DNA from: Posidonia oceanica
Lineage: Eukaryota > Streptophyta > Magnoliopsida > Alismatales > Posidoniaceae
Assembly: GCA_037176725.1 (NCBI GenBank)
Contig: JAZBRS010000020.1
Span: 93,824,501-93,888,500, forward strand
DNA length: 64,000 nucleotides
Reading direction: 5' to 3'
Part shown: piece by piece, positions 1 through 10,859 of the stretch
Numbering within the stretch: position 1 is the stretch's first letter
How the letters are laid out: every line of letters begins with the position of its first letter
Position numbers and translations under genes: made by a program
The notes under the pieces: generated by a model
What the model was told of the DNA's origin: nothing
Seen by the model: the letters and a program-made list of their open reading frames with translations, nothing else
Database searches by the model: none

Positions 1-368
1 ATTAGCCTAGAAAGACTGCTCCTCGGGCGCATGGGGGTGCCTAACACCTTCCCCATGCGTAACAGGAGTCCTTACCATTTCTTTTGGCCCACAATGACCA
101 TTATGCCCTTATCCTAGGCACGAGTCATTTATTTTTGCATAGCATTGCACCCCTTTGCATGTTTTCATGCCTTTCCTCGGTTTTCCTTGTCTTCCGATTT
201 AATAGACTAGGTGGCGACTCCAAATTTGCTTTATCTTTTGTTTTGTTGCCATTTTTCGATGTTTTTGAGTCAAGCGTCCTTCCTCAGATTCACCATTAGC
301 CATGACCTTCTTATCGGTCGGTGCACGTGAGCTTTGGCAGCGTGTGCCGCGTCGCCGGGATGGTTACA
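1..368 (+). mobile_element. E6: 3' end of a Tat/Ogre-like LTR (partial)
   Basis: This is the last part of an LTR that begins left of the window. It matches the ends of the other LTRs here. A conserved hairpin motif lies at 28-59 (core GGTGCCTAACACC, outer 9-bp stem CGCATGGGG/CCCCATGCG). The tract GGTGGCGACTCC follows at 211-221, then the block GGTGCACGTGAGCTTTGG near 320-337, then the terminal TTACA at 364-368. No primer-binding site follows; the sequence passes straight into caulimovirid RNase H sequence at about 369, so the LTR is either a 3' LTR or was cut at the junction. The same outer stem occurs in the E5 LTR (8555-8586), which suggests that E6 and E5 belong to one subfamily. No gene is seen in it; short open frames across it are not conserved. 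Confidence 0.75.
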
Positions 369-1025
369 CAAAGAAAACAAGGTAATGAGCAGCTTGTTAA
401 GTTCACCTCTGGCACTTGGAATTCAGCTCAAGAAAAATACTCTACTATTAAGAAAGAAATTCTAGCAATAGTTCAAACAATTACAAAGTTTCAAGAAGAT
501 CTTTTGAATCAAAAATTTCTTCTCAGAATAGATTGCAAATCTGCTAAATATATTCTTGAAAAGGATGTAAAAAACCTTGCAGCTAAACAAATCTTTGCTA
601 GATGGCAAGCGATTTTGTCAATTTTTGATTTTGATATAGAATTTATTAAAGGATCTCATAATTATCTTCCTGATTTTTATCCCGTGAATTCCTACAGGGA
701 AATGGCCCACAACACAAGACAACAGAAAAATAAAGAAATCATTTATGAACTACAAAAAAGAAAGGATAAAAAATCCTTAAAATTTGAAGATGAAGCTGAA
801 GAAATGGTCATTGATACTATAACCAAAAGTCTTTACATGGACAAATCATCAGAACATGTGATTATTTTGCAAACTCATGATGTAGAAAAATCTTGTGAGG
901 AATTAGTAATACAATATATCCCGGAAGGATATTATCATGTCCCTACCATGATAGGGAAAACACAAAGGTATTATGAAAAAATTCTCATAGAGACTGGTAG
1001 CATGAAGGTCCAACATAATTACTGA
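369..1025 (+). pseudogene. Caulimovirid RNase H fragment and following region (inverted copy)
   Basis: A second, plus-strand copy of the viral sequence at 3980-4641 (minus). It starts inside RNase H, after the first catalytic aspartate (VETDAS in the other copy), and keeps the glutamate (STIKKEILA) and second aspartate (LRIDCKSAK) motifs, then the FDIEFIKGSHNY region. Relative to the minus copy it carries scattered substitutions. The first residues of the open frame (from 321) are retrotransposon LTR, so the ATG at 321 is not viral. The piece lacks the RT domain and cannot be an active enzyme. Confidence 0.8.
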
Positions 1026-1079
1026 AGACCTAGATCTGAAAAAGAATATGTCTTTTCTAAAATTTCAATTGAAAAGGTT

Positions 1080-1846
1080 TTGTCACAAGATGAATTGGTT
1101 AAAAACCCGAATCACTTTCGGAAATTCTTTGATACTAATTTCCTAGGTCCTAAATACTACAATTTTTGGGACTATCAAGAAGCTTGGGAAAAAAAGTTTC
1201 TGACTCAAAATAGTCAAATGAAACGCTCATGGTTTATTAGATTCATCTATAAGACGAAAAAACCAAATTGGTTTCTCTTAAAATTCTGGAATAAATATGG
1301 TCCAGCCATTGATTTTCTCCCTCAACAGCTCAAAGATACCATTCATGGTGAAGCAGAGTTATTAGACTTATTCGGAAAATATGGTGTTCCTTGGATCTTA
1401 AGATGGGAATGGGGAAGAAATTTCCTCGAACCCCCTAACTGTTATCTTGACAGATGCATCCTCGTCAAATGATGGGATAAATTTAATCTCACTCTAATTC
1501 TACAGAAGAAAACCATTCCTATGGCAATGGTAAAACCACCTCAGACTTCTCAGGCTAAAAAAATATAGCCAACTGAATGAAGAATTATTGGAAAAATTCC
1601 ATATTGAGCATCCAAATGCTTCAGTGACACAGTTAAAGCTCATGGTTTATGATGAGCTTAATAAGATTTTAACACCAATTAAACCCGTGTCATCGTCCAC
1701 TTCCTCAATTCCAACCTCAACGGCCAAATTGTCTACAAGCCTGTATGATAATGAAGATGACTGTTACAGCTTGGAAGATTACCCCTTTGACGAAATCGCC
1801 CTCTGGAATATGGACACTTGATATCAGTATCCATAAATCCAGCTGA
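1080..1846 (+). pseudogene. Caulimovirid downstream ORF fragment (inverted copy)
   Basis: Two open pieces (1080-1472 and 1588-1821) match minus-strand 3593-3925 and 3185-3484. The first is rich in aromatic residues (FWDYQEAWEKKFL, WFLLKFWNKYGP). The second has a short basic stretch followed by an acidic tail (YDNEDDCYSLEDYPFDE). I do not recognise a domain of known function. It lies downstream of RT-RNase H, where some caulimovirids carry a separate ORF or a polyprotein C-terminus. A frameshift near 1475-1590 separates the pieces. Homology with the other arm ends near 1846. Confidence 0.65.
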
Positions 1847-2319
1847 CAAGACAAACTGGATACGGGACCTTCATTATGGCTGGATTCTACGAGACCTAAG
1901 TGGGAATCTGAGAATTTATGGTGTCTACAATCCCTTAAAAAGATTAATATGGATGTATTTAACCCATTTCTGGTAAGTGTTCTAGCAGAAACTTGGACTA
2001 ACCCTATATGAAGGTAATGATATTTACCAATGTTTTTTATTGGTTCAATATCTTTTTGTGTTAATAGCTGGAGATTTTCAGCAGTAGATGTTACTGATAT
2101 TGTTTTTTCTATAGTCTTAATATGATAATCGGAGAGGAGTTTAAAAGAGCCTTTACTATATATTTCTTTGGTTGGGACTTTAGGCATTTTCCTGTTTACA
2201 AGGCTTTGTTCAATATTTTCAAAGTTTATATGCTCATTATTTTTTATACTTAGGGTTCTTATATAATTAGAGTTACGAGCCCCTGACTCGGAAGAAAAAA
2301 GATTTAAAACTCTAGACAT
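1846..2319 (-). pseudogene. Caulimovirid movement protein, N-terminal part (truncated)
   Basis: The minus frame starting at 2319 contains the core of the 30K movement-protein superfamily: HYLHIGLVQVSARTLTRNGL, then ILIFLRDCRH, then GLVESSHNEGPV. In this family such proteins line plasmodesmatal tubules for cell-to-cell spread. About 155 residues are viral; then the frame runs into the inverted arm at about 1846, so the C-terminal half is missing and the final residues come from antisense sequence. It lies just after the intergenic region, as expected for the first ORF of a florendovirus- or badnavirus-like layout. Confidence 0.8.
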
Positions 2320-2502
2320 GATTAATATCTAATTTCAAGAGCTAGTGGCCTGTCAACAGGAAAACAGCTCCAAAAAAAACTCCCTAGATAGTTTCTAAAT
2401 GGGAAAATAGAACATCTGCGACAAGAGGCCTCAGACCTAACTATTGAAAATAAATATCATAATATCTAAAATTTAGATCTTAACAAATACCGGGATCAAA
2501 TC

Positions 2503-2516
2503 TAGCTCTGAAACCA
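2503..2516 (-). promoter_or_regulatory. Caulimovirid minus-strand primer-binding site (tRNA-Met type)
   Basis: On the minus strand this reads TGGTTTCAGAGCTA. The caulimovirid consensus is TGGTATCAGAGC, complementary to the 3' end of initiator tRNA-Met, so there is one mismatch. It lies in the leader between the TATA box (2879-2886) and the movement-protein start (2319), the usual position, and marks nucleotide 1 of the viral map. Confidence 0.75.
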
Positions 2517-2849
2517 ATCGAGACTACTTGGACACTAGTACTAAAACAGATACTACAAACAGATGATAACAAGGCGGAAACGAAAATAGATAATAACAAT
2601 ACAAATATTAAAAGAGATTGCACTGAACAAGATCTTAATAACAGTTATGAAACTATTACAGAAAACAGATATTTATATATATATCAACAACTATTTTACA
2701 ATTCTATTCTTACAGGAAACAAGAACACACTTACTTTTCTTGATTCACACCTTCTTACAAACTCAAGACTTTACAATATTCTCACACACTAGCACTCTTG
2801 ATTTTTCAAGCTCACGACTCTTTACAGAACACTAGCACTCGATTTTCTC

Positions 2850-3172
2850 CGATCTTCCACCAAGAGTAACTCCATACATATTTATAGTTGTAGTAGAGAA
2901 GGAATGATCCAAGTAGGAGGCATTGTTCCTTTAGTAGTAGGCACACTAGAGGAGTCTTCGTTCCGAAAGAAGAATGCATTACAGATGATAAAGAAGATTT
3001 TCTTCTTTTGTCACAACTGCTTTGCATTATTTTGCTTTGCATCTGCTTTGTGTCACATCTGTGCTTTTCATCTTTACTTTGTATCACATCCATACTTTGC
3101 ATCTTCCTTTATGTCACATCCTTGCTTTTAGCAGGCTTTTTTGTCTTGTCAGCAGGATAGGAAAATCTTTTA
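2850..3172 (-). promoter_or_regulatory. Caulimovirid intergenic promoter with TATA box
   Basis: The minus strand carries TATAAATA at 2886-2879. Upstream (2990-3130) is a run of imperfect repeats around GATGTGACA and GATGCAAAG, resembling the repeated enhancer region of pararetrovirus full-length promoters. Transcription would start near 2850 and run through the primer-binding site into the movement protein and then the inverted arm. Whether it is active cannot be told from sequence. Confidence 0.6.
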
Positions 3173-3184
3173 TGGATATGGATA

Positions 3185-4201
3185 TCAAGTATCCATATTC
3201 CGAAGGGCGATTTCGTCAAAGGGGTAATCTTCCAAGCCGTAACAGTCATCTTCATTATCATACAGGCTTGTAGACAATTTGGCTGTCAAGGTTGGAGTTG
3301 AGGAAGCGGACGATGACACAGGTTTAATTGGTGTTAAAATCTTATTAAGCTCATCATAAACCATGAGTTTTAACTGTGTCTCTGAAGCATTTGGATGCTC
3401 AATATGGAATTTTTTCATTAATTCTTCATTCAGTTGGCTATATTTTTGAGCCTGAGAAGTCTGAGGTGGTTTTACCATTGCCATAGGAATGATTTTCTTC
3501 TGTAGAATTGAAGTGAGATTAAATTTACCCCACTCTTTGACGAGGATGCATCTGTCAAGATAACAGTTAGGGGGTTCGAGGAAAGTTCTTCCTCATTCCC
3601 GTCTTAAGATCCAAGGAACACCATATTTTCTGAATAAGTCTAATAACTCAGCTTCACCATGAATGGTGTCTTTGAGCTGTTGGGGGAGAATATCAATGGC
3701 TGGACCATATTTATTCCAGAATTTTAAGAGAAACCAATTTGGTTTTTTCATTTGATAGGTGAATCTAATAAACCATGAGTGTTTCATCTGACTATTTTGA
3801 GTCAGAAATTTTTTTTCCCAAGCTTCATGATAGTCCCAAAAATTGTAATATTTAGGACCTAAGAAATTAGTATCAAAGAATTTCCGAAAGTGATTCGGAT
3901 TTTTAACCCATTCATCTTGTGACAAAACCTTTTCAATTGAAATTTTAGAAAAGACATATTCTTTTTCAGATCTAGGTCCTCAGTAATTATGTTGGACCTT
4001 CTTGCTACCAGTCTCTATGAGAATTTTCTCATAATACCTTTGTGTTTTCCTTATCATGGTAGGGACATGATAATATCCTTCCGGGATATATTGTATTACT
4101 AATTCCTCACAAGATTTTTCTACATCATGAGTTTGCAGAATAACCACATGTTCTGATGATTTGTCCATGTAAAGACTTTTGGTCATAGTATCAATGACCA
4201 T
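3185..4201 (-). pseudogene. Caulimovirid downstream region, minus-strand copy
   Basis: Three open pieces (4201-3980, 3925-3593 and 3484-3185) on the minus strand follow RNase H. They are the counterpart of plus-strand 800-1821. The middle piece is aromatic-rich, the last ends in an acidic tail (NEDDCYGLEDYPF). I recognise no catalytic motif and give no function. Stops and frameshifts separate the pieces in the same places as in the inverted arm (near 3945 and near 3490-3590), so some lesions may predate the duplication of this segment. Confidence 0.6.
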
Positions 4202-4224
4202 TTCTTCAACTTCATCTTCAATTT

Positions 4225-4854
4225 TTAAGGATTTTTTATCCTTTCTTTTTTATGGTTTATAAATGATTTCTTTATTTTTCTGCTGTCTTGTGTTGGGGGG
4301 CCATTTCCCTGTAGGAATTCACGGGATAAAAAGTCAAGAAGATAATTATGAGATCCTTTAATAAATTCTATATCGAAATAAAAAATCGACAAAATCGCTT
4401 GCCATCTAGTAAAGATTTGTTTAGCCGCAAGGATTTTTACATCTGTTTCAAGAATATATTTAGCAGATTTGCAATCTATTCTGAGAAGAAATTTTTGATT
4501 CAAAAGATCTTCTTGAAACTTTGTAATTGTTTGAACTATTGCTAGAATTTCTTTCTTAATAGTAGAGTATTTTTCTTGAGCTAAATTCCAGGTACCAGAG
4601 GTGAACTTAACAAGCTGCTCATTACCTTGTTTTCTTTGTTTAAGAATACCCCCATATCCTATGTCAGAAGCATCTGTTTCGACAATTTTAAAAGCATCAA
4701 TATCAATAATGTTTAGACATGGTAAAAATTTTACCTTTTCTTTAATTTTTCTTACCACCTGGGTGTGTTGCTCAGACCAGTCCACAGGGTTCTTCTTTAA
4801 CCTATCTGTTAACAGTTTTCTATCTACAGCTAGGTTTTTGTAGAAATCTGACAC
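4225..4854 (-). pseudogene. Caulimovirid RT connection and RNase H
   Basis: The open frame covers the end of RT and RNase H. RNase H degrades the RNA strand during reverse transcription. The three acidic catalytic motifs are visible in order: VETDASDIGYGG, STIKKEILA and LRIDCKSAK. The C-terminal RWQAILSIF...IEFIKGSHNY is the usual end of the domain in this family. It is separated from the RT part by several stops between 4855 and 5060, so it is a piece of a broken polyprotein. Confidence 0.8.
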
Positions 4855-5828
4855 ATAATTAAGGCATCCTAAAAACCTTTGTAGTTGTTTTTTATCTCTT
4901 AGTTCATCAGAAAATTTGTCTGCAAAAGAGATTACCTTGTTAATTGGTGTGGTGTACCTTGATGTGTTTTAAATCCAAGAAATTGTATTGAGGTTTGAAA
5001 AAGTTTAATTTTCTTAGTAGATATTGCTAATCCATTTTGTCTGGCCACAAAGAGAAATGTTTTAAGATGTTTCTAGTGTTGGTCAATATCTTGAGAGAAT
5101 ATTAAAACATCATCAATGTAAACAATACAGAAAGATGTATAAGAATTGAAAATTTCATTCATTATTTTTTGAAACTCAGAGGGAGCATTTTTAAGTCCGA
5201 AAGGCATAACATTCCATTAGAAATGTCCAAACGGAACAGTAAAGGTAGTTTTATATCTGTCTTCATCTTTGATTTGTATTTGCCAAAATCCTAATTTCAT
5301 ATCAAATTTGGAAAATATTTTAGCTCGTTGGGTTATCTTGATTAAGTCCTGTTTATTAGGAATTGGATATCTAATCCATTGTAAAACTTTGTTTAGGGGT
5401 TTGTAATTGATAACAAGTCTTGGAACTCCTCTTTCTAATTCCGTAGTGTTTTCAACATAAAAGGCTGCACAACTCCAAGGGGAGGAACTAGGTCTAATAA
5501 GGTTTTTCTCTTGGAGTTCTTTAATTTCTTGTTTGCAAATTTCTAAAAGACGTTGATTCATTTTAATCGGTCTAGCTTTAGTAGGAATTTTTCTTTCATC
5601 GAAGTCTTTTACATATGGGAGATTAACTTCATGTTTCTTTTTGTACCAGAAGACTGTAGCAATAGTCGAACAGACTTGTTCTTCAATCTTCTTTTGAAAT
5701 TCTCTTATTTTTTCTTGAAAGCTCTTTTCTTTAATTTGCTTTGATATTCTGATTGTTTTTATTTCTTCAGTGATTTCTCCAACAAACTTTTCTTTGTATT
5801 CTATGGCATTTTTTAATTCCTGAATCAT
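4855..5828 (-). pseudogene. Caulimovirid reverse transcriptase
   Basis: Minus-strand fingers and palm of a viral reverse transcriptase: ELQEKNLIRPSSSPWSCAAF, VPRLVINYKPLN, FSKFDMKLGFWQI, then after an in-frame stop at 5217-5219 VMPFGLKNAPSEFQ and the active site YIDDVLIFS (YIDD at 5109-5120). All key motifs are still readable, but the stop after PFGHF, another after the YIDD helix and a disrupted thumb between 4860 and 5060 make it non-functional. The N-terminal about 90 residues are a lysine/glutamate-rich linker after the protease. Confidence 0.85.
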
Positions 5829-5840
5829 GGATATTTCTGG

Positions 5841-6180
5841 TTAGTTGCAAAATTTTAGAGATATTTTCTTTCCTTTTATGTAGGTGTGTATTCCTTCTTC
5901 ATCTACGGAGAAGGGTTTTAAAAGATTAATGAAAGGTGTTCCCAGAATTACCCATTGTTTTAAATCTTTAATGAGTACAAAGGATGTTCTAATACATACC
6001 CCTTGTATACAGACATGGGCTTCAGGTATTTTGTAACTAACCTGCAAGCGTTGTCTGTTTGCAGCATTAATTCTATGTGTAGTTTTAACAAAATATCTAG
6101 AAGGTAATACGCCTTCTCTGATGCAGTTGACATCTGCACTTGAGTCTATAAGAACTATATGTTGAGAAACATAATTTTTG
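5841..6180 (-). pseudogene. Caulimovirid aspartic protease
   Basis: Minus-strand retropepsin-like region. The active-site loop reads D-S-S-A-D at 6146-6129, where the family has D-S/T-G-A, so the glycine is replaced by serine. The C-terminal flap-side motif WVILGTPFINLL follows in the piece 6047-5841, then DEEGIHTYI. A protease of this type cuts the viral polyprotein. The altered loop and a stop before RT point to loss of function. Confidence 0.65.
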
Positions 6181-6382
6181 ATTTTTAGTAGAATTTTAGT
6201 TTGCCATTTTTGTTTTATATATTTCTCTATTGAATTTATAAACTCATCTTGATTTTCTACTATTTGTTCTGTTTCTTTAAAGCTTGTTTCCCCTGGTTCT
6301 TCATTTAGTTCCAGTAATCCTACTCTTTGTTTTAATTGTTGTAATTCTCTTTTTATATTATTTTGCTCATGTCTTAGATCTT

Positions 6383-7149
6383 CTAAGGTAAGAGGGTTTC
6401 TATGATTTTTCCAGGTTTTAATCTTTCTAGGACTTTGTCGAAGGAATAATATTCTTCCTTAACGAGGTTTGTTTTTGTTGGTTCTTTAGCTAAATTTAAG
6501 TATTTATTTAGCTGTGTTATTTTTTTAGTGAGATCCTTTATAGTATCAATACTTTCCAGGATAAACCTCTCTTCAGTGCTTATGACATTTAATTCATCAC
6601 TGGATTCATAACTCTCAGTATCACAACAACTACATTGGCTGTTATTATCTGATTCTTCTTTAGATTTATCTGAATCTATTTGTAATTTATTTATTATGGT
6701 TTCCATTTCTTCTTTATCAAATTTTTTTGATTCTAAGAGTAATTCATTAATTTTTTGTTTGGTGTTTCTATCAAAACATTTATTAGCATAGTGGCCTCTT
6801 TTATTACATTTGAAACATACTGGGACCTTTTTATCATCTTTTTTGGTTTTGGATTTATTTTTAAACTTTTTAATATGATTTTTATGGTATTTTGATTTTC
6901 CTTTTTTATCTTTCTTGGGATAGGATTTTTGCTTATATCCCTTTAATTTTCTAGGTGTTAATTTCGGATTTTCAACGCCAAATTGATAACAAAAATCTCC
7001 TAATTCTCTCCTACCAAGTAACCTTTGTTTTTTCAATTGACCCTTGAGCTTGAGGTCATTACAGAGTGCTAACCGTGTCTGGTTTATTTTTTGGGTTAAT
7101 TCTCCATAAGAGATTTGGTCATAAGGTAGTGAATTATTATGTTGCTGTC
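6383..7149 (-). pseudogene. Caulimovirid nucleocapsid part of coat protein (CCHC finger)
   Basis: A strongly basic stretch (many KK/KKDKKGK runs) leads to a zinc knuckle CFKCNKRGHYANKC at 6817-6776, of the form CX2CX4HX4C, which binds viral RNA in the coat protein of Caulimoviridae. An acidic, serine-rich region follows (residues about 110-160 of the piece). The frame differs from that of the upstream coat region (7150-8085), so a frameshift lies near 7040-7150. Confidence 0.8.
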
Positions 7150-8085
7150 TTAGGGATTCCCTAATGCAAATAATGGAGGTAATCCAGAAATAAACTTTTC
7201 TTTCCAGATTGCATTATGACAATCAGCTAATTGGAATACCCTAGATAAAAAGACATATTCATACCACTTGAAATTGGTTAGGGTTGAACATCTTAAGTTC
7301 ATAAGCTGTTCTCTCTTTTTTTCAAAGGTTTTATGTGTATCTCCTATAAAATGTTTATAAATATTAATAATTAGTGTGTAAATCATATCCGTTAATGGTT
7401 CACCAGTTTCAGACTTAATGGGTCTTCCTGATTCATCTAATTTTGATGCTGTGAGAATTTTTTGTTTGTCTGACTCAGCAAGATAATGATCCCACCACCC
7501 TCGAAGTTGCCCTGAAAAGGAAGCAACTATGGCATGAATGATCCCATGTTTGGGATTCTTGTGGGTTTTACAAGTAATTGCATAAATAAGCATCTGATGG
7601 AGTAACTGGTGTATCTGATATTCAGTAAAACCATCAAGGTTCCACTCAACCAGAGAACGACCATCAAAGTGATCACGGACAGGGATATCATCTTCGAATT
7701 GTATATCCACAGGTATTGGTCGTGAGTAATAAGGTTTTGAGGTAGAGTACACCTTATTTATTGTATCGGGAATAGGTTTATAGGATGTTTCTCCTTCTGA
7801 GGCTGAGCTGGTCTCTAGATCATGTATAGTATTAACAGTACTTTCTAGAGATAATTTTTGTAGTCTTTGTGATAATTGTTGTGTAAATTCATCAATATCA
7901 TTCATTTGTATGGGATCTTTATTTCCAAGGGAAATTCCTTCATTCATATGATGAGGGATAATTATTGCTAGGGATTTTTGTGCTACTGGTTTGGATGGGT
8001 TTAGATTATGGAGGAGGTTTTCTATTCTATCGGTTTGTTTACCAATAGTTTGAAGATTTATGTTGGTAAAATTATTTTGTTCCAT
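7150..8085 (-). pseudogene. Caulimovirid coat protein core
   Basis: A 311-codon minus-strand frame. Its C-terminal two thirds look like the gag-related coat fold of caulimovirids: a W-rich stretch SFSGQLRGWWDHYL, a helical region around IINIYKHFIGD, and the end FISGLPPLF. The N-terminal 90 residues are polar and low in hydrophobics. It would be followed by the basic CCHC region in the intact genome; here a frameshift separates them. The ATG at 8085 may be internal, because similar sequence continues upstream to 8324. Confidence 0.75.
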
Positions 8086-8324
8086 TAATTGAGCAATGTG
8101 TGCTCGTCGAATTATATCATTTGTAGATTCAATATTTTTAAGTGGAGTGGCTTTTACTTCACCAATTTTTATCTACTCAAGAGGTGGATGAACAAATTCT
8201 ATTTCTTCAATTTTGTTTGTAAGCTTCCAGGTATTTGTCATCTTTTTAATTACCATAAGATGATCTTCTAGTGGAAGGTTATCTAGCATGAAACTTAATG
8301 TCTTTACATAATATGTTTCGTACC
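8086..8324 (-). pseudogene. Caulimovirid sequence upstream of coat core, truncated by LTR
   Basis: The minus strand is open for about 50 codons (YETYYVKTLSFMLDNLP to VHPPLE), with a stop at 8173-8175 before the coat region. It is cut at 8324/8325, where the E5 LTR begins (TGTAAC). In the intact genome the movement protein C-terminus should lie to the right, so either the virus was integrated as a fragment or the LTR removed the rest. No function is assigned. Confidence 0.5.
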
Positions 8325-8867
8325 TGTAACAATGCGATCGAATGGCTCGACGTGCCGCTTCGTTCGTCATGGCAAAAAGATAAAGAAAACGGGCGAAGGC
8401 TGAAGAAAAGAAAACAAAACTTGCAATCACTACCTAGTCTATTTGGAAAACCGGAAGACAAGGAAAATTGGAAAAAGACATGTAAAATAAATAAAATGCA
8501 AAGGATATGACACAAGGTCATTATGGACCAGAGATCGGGCAAGGACTCCTATTACGCATGGGGAAGGTGTTAGGCACCCCCATGCGCCTGAGAGAGTCGG
8601 TCTTTCTGGGCTATTTCGCTCGTTTGTGGCTAATGTCGGCAATGATGCCATTTGCTATACGCCCAAAGGTGATAATGCCATGCCAAATGAAATATGCTAT
8701 ATGCCTTTTGAAAACATGTTAAATATCTTTGAAATATGCCGAAAGTGAAAGTTAAATGCCTCAAAACACTGTAGACATGCAAATCATGTTGGATGATTAA
8801 AATCAAAGTAAACAGACTCAAAACCAATGTTGTAAAACTACAAAATGAAATTCAGTTTACTGAAAGC

Positions 8868-9900
8868 GTTGGACGCTGGGATTCCCAGCATCCTATGTAA
8901 GACACAATAGACTCCTGTGTCTAACACAAAGAATACAGATTTTATTATATGGCTAATCTGGAATTAAATAAATCTTATGCTCAAATCATAGAAATCATGA
9001 AAATCAACTGGAACATGATGTAAACCATGATATGCCTTCCAATATCAATTTCCAAAACCGTTTAGAACATTTTTAGGCATTATTTCAAAAGATGATAGCT
9101 TGGTATGTACGACGCGAGGATCACAGCGTCTTACATAAGACACTATCAGATCTGCGTCTTACACCCATCAATAGATGCTCAAGCAGGAGCAAGGCAAGTA
9201 ATTTATATTCTTGTCAAATAATCCCATGAAACAAATATGATGAGTAATAAGATCAAACATACCCTGACATCGAACACCAAACCTCAGACATTGACAAAAA
9301 CTCATTAAAGGAACTAAAAAATTTGTAAATCTGGACAGAGTTGTAGGACGCTACTACATCCAGCGTCCTATGTAAGACGCTGCTCAGTACGCGTCCTACA
9401 CCCCAAAAATAGTTTTCAGGATAAAACTCAGAGAAAATGCATATTTTCAATTCAGATGCTTTTATAATAGAATCATGATAGGGATAAATCAACATAGATG
9501 ATATATGACAAGGATTGAGTATTAAGAAATAATCATAACATTTCTATGAAGGAAAACATGCGAAATCCATATCAGAGGTGTAGGACGCTAGCTTTGGCTG
9601 CGTCTTATGTAAGACACACCAAGCATAGCATCCTACGCACTGACAGAGATTTTGGATTGATAAAATTATTTTTAAGATAGAACTCAGAAATCATTACATG
9701 TTTCATATTAAATGTTCTACAAGAAAGAAGCATGATGAGAATAAATTAAAATCTTTGCAGGCGGCATGAATCAAACATAAAACATAATCATGACATTTCC
9801 GAGATTGAAAACATGTAGAAACACTAAGTGGTGTAGGACGCTAGCTCTGGCTGCATCTTATGTAAGACGCACCAGACACAACTTCCTACGCACTGACAGA
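8868..9900. repeat. E5 LTR: five double-hairpin cassettes, period about 240 bp
   Basis: Cassettes start at 8868, 9107, 9343, 9580 and 9833 (steps 239, 236, 237 and 253). Each is about 62 bp: GTAGGACGC, a spacer of about 12, GCGTCYTAYGTAAGACRC, a spacer, and RCGTCYTAC. The arms are inverted repeats. The intervening about 175 bp show little similarity between periods, apart from short recurring words such as AATCATGA and AAAACATG. Confidence 0.7.
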
Positions 9901-10558
9901 GATTCTGGATTGAGAATCCACTCAAACCGAATCAAATCGAAACAAAAAACAACCAGTAAGTAAGAACAAACATCCACGAATATGACCATGCAATTATTAT
10001 AAAAAATGGGCCTCCAGATTGTTCCACCCGCCTCCACTTGATCAACGTCGGAATCCGATGAGTTTTCCGACCATGGGATGGCCGGGAAGTCATGGTGCTC
10101 GGCTAGGACTTATGGTGGAGGCTTGGGGAAGACCGAGGAAGGCTATGGCAATATTAAAACATATTCTCTGGGATGGGTCACTGCACACTCATTGGCTGTC
10201 GGCCTTGTGCGGGTGAACCCATCGCCGGAGCTAAAACAAAGTGGCAAAACAATGACGACATGCAGGAAAGCTCAGATAAAATGCGACGAAACGAACATAT
10301 ATGATACAGAAATTAAAATTCTAAGCTAAAAAGGAAGGATACCTACTTGTTTTGATGGTTGGTGTAGTTTCCCTTCACCGGCGATTCTCCTCGAATTTGG
10401 ACGGCAGTGGCTGGATAGCTGGGCTAGGCTCGTGAGAGGTCTGGGAGAGCTCGGGGTGGCCGGAGGTGTGAGAGGACTGATGGCAATGCATTGGTTTGCT
10501 TTGGGAAAATTCTCACAGAAAATGGGTGCCGACCCCTCAAAATGAAGAAGAAAAATGC

Positions 10559-10566
10559 TTTTATAT
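10559..10566 (-). promoter_or_regulatory. TATA box of E5 LTR
   Basis: The minus strand reads CATATAAAAGC here, about 510 bp inside the LTR. A pyrimidine/purine-skewed, GC-rich leader (10326-10540) follows, as in the other LTRs of the window. Confidence 0.55.
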
Positions 10567-10859
10567 GGCTGCATGGCTTGTAACGTGAGAAGCTAAAACG
10601 AAGGGTCTCGGACATGGCCGGAAATGGGTTCTGCATGGAGGGCACAAAGGTATTTGCACTTGGGAGTCGATTGGAATTCCAAAATCGATCTCTGTCAGTC
10701 CTGGTGTGTTGGACGCCTACCTGAGCTGCGTCCAACGTAGGAAGCTGCCTCAGGTAGCGTCCAACACCCCAAAGAGCTGAAAGGTGTTAGCCGCTGTATT
10801 CTCTGCATCTTACGTAAGACGCGGGCACATCTGGCGTCCAACGACCTAGAGAGTATTTT

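Larger units (their letters stand above)
369..8324 (-). mobile_element. Endogenous caulimovirid (pararetrovirus), rearranged with an inverted arm
   Basis: A degenerate integrated genome of Caulimoviridae. On the minus strand from right to left it holds a coat-protein region, CCHC nucleocapsid finger, aspartic protease, reverse transcriptase, RNase H, a downstream region of unknown role, an intergenic promoter with TATA box, a tRNA-Met-type primer-binding site and the start of a movement protein. At about 1846 this joins an inverted (plus-strand) copy of RNase H plus downstream region (369-1846), matching minus-strand 3172-4641. The order movement protein, coat, PR-RT-RH and then a further ORF resembles florendoviruses, but genus assignment is inference. 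Stops and frameshifts interrupt every long frame, so it cannot encode a complete genome. No LTRs flank it; both ends abut retrotransposon LTRs, in opposite orientations. Confidence 0.85.
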
